From assembly GCA_013426755.1 (NCBI GenBank), contig AP019861.1:1891271-1955270 (forward strand): a stretch of DNA of 64,000 nucleotides, read 5' to 3'. Positions 8,957 to 16,105 of this stretch are shown here, piece after piece. The notes below the pieces were generated by a model. It did no database searches. It saw only the letters and a program-made list of their open reading frames with translations, and was not told where the DNA came from. The stretch comes from Spirochaetota bacterium (GTDB taxonomy: Bacteria > Spirochaetota > UBA12135 > COTS27). How positions within the stretch are numbered: position 1 is the first letter of the stretch; every line of letters starts with the position of its first letter. Made by a program: the position numbers and the translations under genes.

Positions 8957-10162
8957 TTATCTCGCTTGTGCTAGATGAGGGTTAGTTTGTGTAAAATGGG
9001 GGTTATTATCGTTGGTCTTATAAATGGCTTGGAGATGCTCATTTAGTCTGTGAAGGCGTTTACGTTTGATCTGGTCTGGGACTTGGTGTGGCAATCTGGC
9101 TGCCCGAGTTTTTGGACGCGGCGAATAAGCGGCTGTATTGGCAAAATCAAAGCGAATTTCACTGAGCACTGCTAACATATTCAAAAAATGCTCTTCTGTT
9201 TCACCAGGAAAGCCCACTATCAAGTCTGTTCCCAAGCGAACGTCGGGAATACGATTTCTAAGTTGTTGTACTTTAAGCCTATATTCTGCAACTGTGTATC
9301 GACGTCGCATCGCTTTTAAGATACTGTCATCGCCGTGCTGCAATGGAAAATGAATTTCATTCGTAATATTCGGATAGCTAGCAATAACTTCTATAAGTTC
9401 CTGTGTGACATCACTCGGATAGGAAGTCAAGAAATCAATTTTTTCTAACCACGGAAACTTAGTCGCAGTTTCACGCAGGAGGTCTGCAAAGCGATAATCA
9501 TCATAAATTGTCATCCCGTATGAATTGACATTCTGTCCTAGCAGGACAATTTCTGTAACATTTTTTTCATGTAAAGCGGCTATTTCTTTAAAGATGGCTT
9601 CTTTTTCGCGTGAAATCTCAATCCCACGCGTGTATGGGACTATGCAGAAGGAACAGACTTTATTGCAGCCAAATTGAATAGAAATCCATGCTTTTTTACC
9701 TGAGGCGCGCACTTGCTTAGCTAGCTTGTGTTCAAAGCGATTGACATCTTTTTTAGTTCTCCGTGTTCGCAATTGCTCGAGCTGCTGGCTTAGCGTATAT
9801 CCATGTCCTAAGAAATTAGGCAAGTCTTCCATGTTGTTTACACCGACTACGTAATCGACAAATGGCAATTTTTCACGAATAAATGCCTGGGCATGCTGCG
9901 GCATACAGCCCATAACACCGAGTTCCATATCTTTACTATGTGTTTTTCGGTAATGATGCAATTCGTGCAATTGGCCAAAAACGCGACGTTCGGCTTTATC
10001 ACGAATCGAGCAGGTATTGAGAAGAACAAGGTTGGCTTCCTGCCACGTTTGACTCGGTTCAAAGCCTAAGTTTTCTAATAGGCCAGCCATCCGCTCCGAA
10101 TCATTCTTATTCATCTGACACCCATAGGTCAATATATGATATTTCTTAAATAATTCTGCCAT
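8957..10162 (-). CDS. miaB: tRNA methylthiotransferase MiaB lacking a TRAM domain
   Basis: MiaB is a radical-SAM enzyme that adds a methylthio group to i6A37 of tRNAs reading UNN codons. The N-terminal domain has the three cluster cysteines (TYGCQMN, LNTCSIRDKAE, GVMGCMPQ), and the radical-SAM motif is CNKVCSFCIVPYTRG. Start 10162 is chosen because AAAGGA stands seven bases before that ATG; an ATG at 10219 would add 19 residues. The usual C-terminal TRAM RNA-binding domain is absent. After the radical-SAM core the protein ends in a tail with a 7-residue tandem duplication (NPHFTQT/NPHLAQA), encoded by a 21-bp repeat next to the stop. Confidence 0.93.
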   Translation of the reverse strand: MAELFKKYHILTYGCQMNKNDSERMAGLLENLGFEPSQTWQEANLVLLNTCSIRDKAERRVFGQLHELHHYRKTHSKDMELGVMGCMPQHAQAFIREKLPFVDYVVGVNNMEDLPNFLGHGYTLSQQLEQLRTRRTKKDVNRFEHKLAKQVRASGKKAWISIQFGCNKVCSFCIVPYTRGIEISREKEAIFKEIAALHEKNVTEIVLLGQNVNSYGMTIYDDYRFADLLRETATKFPWLEKIDFLTSYPSDVTQELIEVIASYPNITNEIHFPLQHGDDSILKAMRRRYTVAEYRLKVQQLRNRIPDVRLGTDLIVGFPGETEEHFLNMLAVLSEIRFDFANTAAYSPRPKTRAARLPHQVPDQIKRKRLHRLNEHLQAIYKTNDNNPHFTQTNPHLAQAR

Positions 10163-10688
10163 TTTATTCCTTTGCGTCAAACTTATCATGACTTTAACTG
10201 ATGGATCCTGCCTAGGCATCGATCGGATCTCCTGCTAATAATACCTAAGCGATTAGATATTATCTAGCCATCGATCCGATCTTTTATCGCTATATTATGC
10301 CCAAACATCACATACAGCGCATCCCACACCTGCTTATTTGTCGCCAGTAGCATGAATTAAGGCACCGTAGTGAATTTTCACTACGCCTATTTACTGCACT
10401 GGCTCCAGTACTATATCATGAATTTAATCTCCAGAACTCGTTTTTACATCAAAAATCGGATAATCTCATCGAGTATTGATATATTAACGCTAACGGAAAT
10501 AGTTATTGATATATTGATACCAACGGAAATACTTAATAGTATGATTCTCAGTAGTACTTCTTATCCGTATCAGATTGAATAGCGTATTAATAGTATAATT
10601 CTTGACGGCATTCTTTATATACCCGCTCGGTTTAAACTCTGATCAGTCAGTAAAACGTAGTGATTGGGAGGCTATTTCCTAGCAAGAA
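10163..10688. other. Intergenic region between miaB and tRNA-Arg
   Basis: No convincing gene. It holds two near copies of CATCGATCSGATCT (about 10219 and 10271) that are also partly inverted. A perfect hairpin CGTAGTGAA-TT-TTCACTACG lies at 10366-10385, without a T-tract. A 70-codon frame starting in that hairpin has low-complexity Ile/Leu/Ser content and is not called. Confidence 0.5.
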
Positions 10689-10762
10689 GGGGTTGTAGCT
10701 CAGCTGGATAGAGCACCTGTTTCCTAAACAGGAAGTCGGAGGTTCAAATCCTCTCAACCCCA
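10689..10762 (+). tRNA. tRNA-Arg (anticodon CCU)
   Basis: A full cloverleaf can be drawn. The acceptor stem GGGGTTG pairs with CAACCCC, the D-arm is GCTC...GAGC, and the anticodon stem CCTGT/ACAGG closes the loop TTCCTAA with anticodon CCT. The T-arm is GGAGG-TTCAAAT-CCTCT and the discriminator base is A. The CCA end is not encoded. It reads AGG codons. No copy of its 3' end was seen within the next 2 kb, so an integration site is not supported. Confidence 0.95.
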
Positions 10763-10835
10763 TTTAAATAATTTAGTAAAGTCTGGCATGATTTAAACTG
10801 TTGACATAAAAATCATAAGAATAAAAATTAAGATA

Positions 10836-11426
10836 CTATAATTTAGACGATAATTCTATAATATCGTCTGAAGGATCATAGTTAGCAATGCCTAATCTTA
10901 CTTTTAAGGCCAGTTTAGAGACCTGCAGTTCATCAGCTATCTTACCAAAATTAAAGCCTTTTCTGGCTAGCGTATTAATATGCTCCATAGGCATTAAAAT
11001 TTTACCGGCGAATCTGTTTGCCTCAACTTCCACTAAAAACCCTAATGGCTTATTAGAACGATATAATGCATCATCTATGATGCCATCGTCATCACCTATT
11101 TTATCACTATGTAATACATAATGAGCAAATTCATGAGCCATTGTAAATCTTTGTCTATTCTTAGGATGGGTACTGTTAACCGTAATAATATACTGATCAC
11201 CACTTTTCTCAATTTTGCCTGAGAAATTCTTCCCCAAGTCGTCAAATTTAATAGGAGATTCCCCTCCTAAACACTTTTTTATAATCTTTTCAATATCTGT
11301 ACAGGGCTCGCTTGTATAGGCTTTAACAATCGACTCTATACTTTTATTTTCATGTCTGTCAAGACTATCTTTATAGTGTTCTATAAAATGACGATGTTTA
11401 TTTCTATTCTCTATATTATTATTCAT
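10836..11426 (-). CDS. ImmA/IrrE-family metallopeptidase
   Basis: The protein (196 residues) contains the zinc-protease motif AHEFAHYVLH near residues 95-104 and a downstream glutamate in EVEANRFAGKILMP, the typical ImmA/IrrE layout. Relatives cleave or de-repress DNA-binding repressors, often in mobile elements and stress circuits. GAGGT stands five bases before the ATG. The neighbour upstream on the same strand is a small membrane protein, and two strong promoters point at the pair. The usual HTH repressor partner is not encoded next to it. The AT-rich context beside a tRNA suggests an acquired module, but no att repeats were found. Confidence 0.85.
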   Translation of the reverse strand: MNNNIENRNKHRHFIEHYKDSLDRHENKSIESIVKAYTSEPCTDIEKIIKKCLGGESPIKFDDLGKNFSGKIEKSGDQYIITVNSTHPKNRQRFTMAHEFAHYVLHSDKIGDDDGIIDDALYRSNKPLGFLVEVEANRFAGKILMPMEHINTLARKGFNFGKIADELQVSKLALKVRLGIANYDPSDDIIELSSKL

Positions 11427-11494
11427 TTCAAACCTCGCTAAAAAATTTATCCTGTTACTAAAAATTATATTATTAAATAAATTTCTCTGGAAAG

Positions 11495-11851
11495 TTACTC
11501 ATCATTGCTTGATGCTTCTTCATTCCTTACTTCAAGGCTAGATGTTTCTGATACATTGCGCGAGATATCTTTCATTTTTTTACTTAATTTTTCTTCTACC
11601 TCTTTTTCTACCATTTTTTTTAAGCTTTCTCTCTGATCAATAAAAAGATATGTAAATAATATACCCATTATAACTATAATAAGTCCAAGTGCTGTCAAAA
11701 CAAGTGTAATAGCGGAAAAATAACTCCCAAAATAATCCTTAGATTCTAAATTAAAATGCTCTCTATAAATATACGGAGACAAAAGAACCATAATAAATAA
11801 AACTGCAGTAACAATTATTCCAATTGTTACCGTTATAGACAAATTCTTCAT
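11495..11851 (-). CDS. Small membrane protein with cytoplasmic coiled-coil tail
   Basis: This 118-residue protein has two transmembrane segments (about residues 7-28, ITVTIGIIVTAVLFIMVLL, and 45-70, FSAITLVLTALGLIIVIMG). A charged Glu/Lys/Ser-rich C-terminal tail (72-118) is likely helical. It does not match a family I recognise. It precedes the ImmA/IrrE-type gene by 68 bp on the same strand and is the first gene after the paired promoters, so the two may form one unit in which a membrane sensor is linked to a repressor-directed peptidase. That link is inference. Confidence 0.65.
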   Translation of the reverse strand: MKNLSITVTIGIIVTAVLFIMVLLSPYIYREHFNLESKDYFGSYFSAITLVLTALGLIIVIMGILFTYLFIDQRESLKKMVEKEVEEKLSKKMKDISRNVSETSSLEVRNEEASSNDE

Positions 11852-11924
11852 ACTAACATCACCACTTAATACAAAAAATCTTCACACTTTCAGCAAACTA
11901 TTTAATTTTTTATTATGCTTTCAA

Positions 11925-11987
11925 ATTTACTTGACTCGTACTTACACCCTAAAATTTGCTTGATCTATTCCTCTAAATTTACTTGAC
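11925..11987 (+). promoter_or_regulatory. Three direct ATTTRCTTGAY motifs
   Basis: ATTTACTTGAC (11925), ATTTGCTTGAT (11954) and ATTTACTTGAC (11977) lie on the plus strand. The same motif, inverted, contains both -35 boxes of the promoters at 12006-12079. This may be a protein-binding site cluster. Confidence 0.35.
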
Positions 11988-12005
11988 TTCTGCCGTTACT
12001 GTGCT

Positions 12006-12035
12006 ATCATAATTTACTTTTACTAAAAGTGTCAA
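12006..12035 (-). promoter_or_regulatory. Sigma-70-type promoter (proximal copy)
   Basis: On the minus strand, TTGACA (12035-12030), an 18-base spacer and TATGAT (12011-12006) form a near-consensus promoter about 155 bp before the start at 11851. The spacer contains the palindrome TTTTAGTAAAA, shared with the distal copy. Confidence 0.7.
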
Positions 12036-12049
12036 GCAACTACTATGCT

Positions 12050-12079
12050 ATTATATCTTACTTTTACTAAAATTGTCAA
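12050..12079 (-). promoter_or_regulatory. Sigma-70-type promoter (distal copy)
   Basis: On the minus strand, TTGACA (12079-12074), an 18-base spacer and TATAAT (12055-12050) match both consensus hexamers. The spacer is nearly identical to that of the proximal promoter 44 bp away and holds the same TTTTAGTAAAA palindrome. Confidence 0.75.
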
Positions 12080-12570
12080 GCAAATATCGTTAAAAACAAG
12101 CGCGATTGGTAAAATAATAGCTAATAGCCAACTAAGGTTTTTGATAATCTTATTAAGATTATGATACGATAATAGAAAATAATAGGTGGTATTGCCCTGT
12201 TAAATACTGCCTTATTGAATATTGTCTTAGTAAATACTGTCTTAGTAAATATTGTCTTAGTGGATATTGCCCTATTAGAATAAGAAATTGTTACGAACCT
12301 ATCTTAATTGCTGCTCGAAGTTGTCTTGATTGTTCTTCTTACCTATCTTAATTGCTCCTAATAAGAAATTGCGAGATTGAAAATTGAAATTTTACTCAAA
12401 AAGACATTCTGCTCATGAAAATATTACTATATTAGAGTAATAAACTATAACGACTTGTCTTAGATTGCTCCCAAAAATTATCTTAATCGATCCCCGAATT
12501 CATCTCAATTACTCTTAATACAATACAAAATTGCGAGATTAAAGATTAAAATTTTACTCAAAGAAAAAAG
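12080..12570. repeat. Intergenic repeats with duplicated leader of the TPR gene
   Basis: At about 12195-12275 an 18-19 bp unit (core AAATAYTGTCTTAGT) recurs about five times. The 5' leader immediately before the TPR gene (12507-12570, with AAATTGCGAGATTRAA and AAATTTTACTCAAA) has a near copy about 157 bp upstream (12350-12408). The upstream copy is followed by an ATG opening a six-codon frame (MKILLY). No real gene is seen. Confidence 0.6.
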
Positions 12571-13794
12571 ATGCCACAGAAAAAACCACTCACAAAAAAA
12601 ACGAACTCCTTCCTCTTCTCTATCCAATGGGTCATTGCTAACAACATCGTTAAGCAAGCCTTATATATACAAAAGTTCTCAGATCATTTTTTACGGTTAA
12701 CCGCCCCTAAAATAACCGTACTTGCAATTTTAATACTAATTTCAATAACCAGCTCGCTAACAGCCACCCCACAATTAACCCCGCTAACCGACCAGAAAAC
12801 GCAAAATATCACCTATCAAAAAGCAGACCAATATCTCAAAACTAGGAACTACAAAAAAGCCCTCGCTTTATACAGAATAGCCTACAAAAAACCCAATCTA
12901 ACAACCTATGAAAAAGTAGCTCTCCTATACCGATTGGGACTGTGCCACTTTTATCTCAAAGAATTCAATTCCACAGTCAAAGCCTATAAAAAGATTTTAG
13001 AATTTTATCCCAATTATCCAACAGCCAAACACAACATTGCCCTAGCCTATTATCACCAGAAAAAAGTTTCCAAAAGCATTGATATCTTACAAAATATTCT
13101 AGCCAGCCATCCTACATTCATTCATTCCTATAACAGTTTAGGCAATATTTATGAACTTCAGCAAAAACTAGACAATGCACTCATTTTATACCGAAAATCC
13201 CTAGAAATCAATCCCAATAATAGTGCCGTTTACGAACGCGTCGGCGCCATTTACAGACAAGCAGGCGAATACGATAAGGCTATCCTAGCATTCGAAGCAG
13301 CCCTCCAATACAACCCCAATTCAATAACCGCTCAGAAAAATCTCATTGAAATCGCTTACAATCTCGCTATTTTCCATGACAACCAAGGAGAATACAATCA
13401 AGCTATTGCTTACGTCAGAGAGATTACCCAAATTGACCCCCAATACACACCCGCCTACAACCTGCTCGGTATTATTTACAGTAAGAAAAAACTCAATTTA
13501 AAGGCACTTAGCTCCTTTAAAAAGGCCATCAGCCTAGACCCCTCTCTTCCACATGCTTATTATGGCTTGGGTATGCTTTATAAGAAAACGAAACGCCCTA
13601 AAAAAGCCATTGCTTACTTCGACAAAACTATCTCGCTAGACCCACAATTCATTCACGCCTATTACAATCTTGCAGAGATTTACTACAAAAATAAAGACTA
13701 CACCAAAACAAAAGACCTTTTTAAGAAAATTCTTAAAATTGACCCCAGTAGCTCCACAGCTTATGCCAGTCTCAAAAAGATAGAAAATTATTGA
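12571..13794 (+). CDS. Membrane-anchored TPR-repeat protein
   Basis: The 407-residue protein has one hydrophobic segment near residues 49-62 (ITVLAILILISITSSL), a signal anchor or signal peptide. About eight tetratricopeptide units of 34 residues follow, each with the usual A/G...Y...L.....P pattern (for example AVYERVGAIYRQAGEYDKAILAF). Such proteins act as scaffolds; a periplasmic or surface role is likely but the partner is unknown. Basic residues dominate before the hydrophobic segment. The gene stands alone, with duplicated leader sequence upstream and a 110-bp tandem array downstream. Confidence 0.85.
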   Translation: MPQKKPLTKKTNSFLFSIQWVIANNIVKQALYIQKFSDHFLRLTAPKITVLAILILISITSSLTATPQLTPLTDQKTQNITYQKADQYLKTRNYKKALALYRIAYKKPNLTTYEKVALLYRLGLCHFYLKEFNSTVKAYKKILEFYPNYPTAKHNIALAYYHQKKVSKSIDILQNILASHPTFIHSYNSLGNIYELQQKLDNALILYRKSLEINPNNSAVYERVGAIYRQAGEYDKAILAFEAALQYNPNSITAQKNLIEIAYNLAIFHDNQGEYNQAIAYVREITQIDPQYTPAYNLLGIIYSKKKLNLKALSSFKKAISLDPSLPHAYYGLGMLYKKTKRPKKAIAYFDKTISLDPQFIHAYYNLAEIYYKNKDYTKTKDLFKKILKIDPSSSTAYASLKKIENY

Positions 13795-14352
13795 AAACAA
13801 CTCAACATCCCCTCAATTGAGTCTCCCTTCGACTAATTAAGTCCCCCTTCAATTGAATATCCAATTAAATAGTTCTTGCCTAGCTATACCTCCCATTTAG
13901 CATCGCTTTGACTGAGCATGCCTTCTCAATTGAACTTATCCTTGATCGCGTGCCCCTTCAATTGAATGTCCAACTATAAATAGTTCTTTGCCTAGCCATA
14001 CTTCCCATTTAGCATCGCTTTGACTGAGCATGCCTTCTCGATTGAACCTATTCTTGATTGCGTGCCCCTTCAATTGAATGTCCAATTAAATAGTTCTTTG
14101 TCTAGCCATACTTCCCATTTAGCATCGCTTTGACTGAGCATGCCTTCTCAATTGAACCTATCCTTGATTGCGTCTCCCTTTAATTGAATATCCAATTAAA
14201 TAGTTCTTTGTCTAGCTATACCTCCCATTTAGCATAACTTTGCCTAAAACTACCTTCAACTAGACATATCCTTGACTGGACGTAGCCTCGATTAAATATA
14301 CTCTTGACTAGCCATAGCCTCGATTCAATTATTCTACTTCAATAAATGGTTA
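13795..14352. repeat. Tandem array, about 110 bp x 4
   Basis: Units beginning CTTCAATTGAAT or similar start at 13847, 13956, 14068 and 14178 (periods 109, 112, 110) and share TTTAGCATCGCTTTGACTGA. The last copy degenerates into shorter GACTAGMCATA repeats before the next gene. Each unit holds CAATTG palindromes. No gene is visible. Confidence 0.9.
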
Positions 14353-15180
14353 TTATTGTGTAAAAATATCTAAAACAGTCCCCTGCCACTGTGGATTGAT
14401 CGGCAGGGCTAACCGTCTTGCACAAGTTGGTGCCAGATCAAGGATACTAAACTCTTTGAGAGCATAATTTTGCTTAATACCTGTTCCCATTGCCATAAAC
14501 CAGATCGTTCTACTCTCGGGCGTGTCTTCTACATGCTCTTTATCAAGCCCGCCATGATCTGTCGTAATTAGAAAAGTTGTCTCAGCAAAGGTTGGGATTG
14601 CCCGAATTTCATCAATGGTTCGTCCCAGCAACCGATCGCTTACCTCTATAGCATGCAGGTATTCTTTAGACATCCAGCCATTAAAATGCCCCCAGACATC
14701 AGGCGCTTCCATATAAAAATGCAGAAGATCAATGTCATGCTGCCGTAAAAATCCACACAATCCTCTCATATAACTCTCATACGGATCATAAAAATCACCT
14801 ATCAATCTACCCTCACGTCTTTTATAAAACCTATTAAAATGAACATAATTGAGTTTTTCACGATCACCATAAGTGTTTGTCAATTGAAACCATGATACAT
14901 AGGCGCCCGTCTTATAATCTGCTAACCACGCTTCATCAAATAAAGTCGTGAAATTTCTAATAGTTGGGTAACTTTCATTCGTTAAAACACCGTGCTGCTC
15001 TGCTTTAATCCCATAAAATAGTGACGTATGCGCAGGCAATGTAGCGCACGGATAAATAGTTTGCCCATTCATACTGTAACTTGCCTGGCTTTTTATTTCA
15101 TCTAAAACAGGCGTTCTAGCCGCAACCAGCGCATCGCTACGCACACCGTCTATTGTAATAATTATTAACTTAGCTTTCAT
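14353..15180 (-). CDS. Alkaline-phosphatase-superfamily phosphodiesterase
   Basis: This is a metal-dependent hydrolase of the nucleotide pyrophosphatase/phosphodiesterase type. It starts KLIIITIDGVRSDAL with the metal-binding Asp, then has the nucleophile region CATLPAHTSLFYG (Thr of TLPAHT), and further metal ligands in ITTDHGG. The length of 275 residues is short for NPP enzymes but fits small bacterial members. The ATG at 15180 is preferred; a GTG at 15207 would add nine residues. There is no signal peptide, so it is probably cytoplasmic. The substrate cannot be told from sequence. It stands alone between repeat-rich gaps. Confidence 0.8.
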   Translation of the reverse strand: MKAKLIIITIDGVRSDALVAARTPVLDEIKSQASYSMNGQTIYPCATLPAHTSLFYGIKAEQHGVLTNESYPTIRNFTTLFDEAWLADYKTGAYVSWFQLTNTYGDREKLNYVHFNRFYKRREGRLIGDFYDPYESYMRGLCGFLRQHDIDLLHFYMEAPDVWGHFNGWMSKEYLHAIEVSDRLLGRTIDEIRAIPTFAETTFLITTDHGGLDKEHVEDTPESRTIWFMAMGTGIKQNYALKEFSILDLAPTCARRLALPINPQWQGTVLDIFTQ

Positions 15181-16105
15181 CGTTAACTTGTTACTTAAAG
15201 ACTGCACTTAAAGATTGTTCTACTACTGCTAAAATATAGTTACTATCAATACAATTGAATTACAATTGAATTACAATTGAATTACAATTGAATTTTTAGA
15301 CAAAATTCACCTTTATTTCTCAATTCTAGCCTACTCTCAGAGATAATCATTTCATCCTAACAATCAACAGCCACATAAAACCGCCCATCAGATAATATCA
15401 TAACAACCTATTCATTCCGCTCAATCTACCTAATTTACTCAATCTATTTAATCTATTTAATCTATTTAATCCATTCAACTTACTCAACCTATTGACCGAG
15501 ATTTTCTGTCATCTTAAAAACAAGTAATATCAAGACTATTCTACAAAAATAATACCTTTCATCACAAAAAACTCCATCATACCCCATAAAACTCACATTA
15601 TACCTCATAAATAACTAGAACCGCCAGAAAACAACATCCATTTACATCACACTTAACCCCACACATCGACCGCCACAGACAATTCAAATACCCTTATTCA
15701 CCATATAAATGCTATTAATTTATTAATATTACGATTATTTATTGACTCTATCCTTAAATAAGGTTATAATTACTCAGTAACGTAATGCTAAATAACTCAT
15801 ATATCATATTTAACCCCTAAGAAAATGACACTAAGCCAAGTACATTGTAACGTTAAATATAGTGTAGCATTGAAGAGTTTTTAGATTAATAAGTACTGCA
15901 GCCGCATTATAGGTAGAAACTTGCATAAGACTTCAAATATAAAGCATTTCGCATATAAGGTATTTTGGACAATTACGCACAATTACGCCTTTAAAAGTAC
16001 AATAAATCCAGTAGCATCACATAAAATATCATCATAAAAAACAAGTATTGCCATTTTGTATTATTATTATTATTTACTACTATTGATTAAGTAAGAGGTA
16101 AAATT
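15181..16105. other. Long intergenic region and rpsB leader
   Basis: No gene is seen in about 920 bases. An 11-bp ACAATTGAATT repeat occurs four times at about 15250-15293, and a TTTAATCTA-type repeat recurs near 15425-15475. From the promoter at 15742-15770 a leader of about 330 bases would precede rpsB. I could not find a convincing riboswitch or S2-binding structure in it. Confidence 0.5.
15742..15770 (+). promoter_or_regulatory. Sigma-70-type promoter of the rpsB-tsf operon
   Basis: TTGACT (15742-15747), a 17-base spacer and TATAAT (15765-15770) form a strong match. The spacer holds CCTTA-AA-TAAGG, a small palindrome. It points at rpsB, whose start is about 335 bp further on. Confidence 0.7.

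Noticed and set aside
10370-10582. 70-codon plus-strand frame between miaB and tRNA-Arg
   Set aside because: GTG start lies in a hairpin, there is no ribosome-binding site, and the Ile/Leu/Ser-rich content comes from a local near-repeat of ATTGATATATTGA.
10689-12079. tRNA-Arg as integration site of a mobile element
   Set aside because: The neighbouring ImmA/IrrE-type gene is suggestive, but no integrase and no copy of the tRNA 3' end was found within the next 2 kb.
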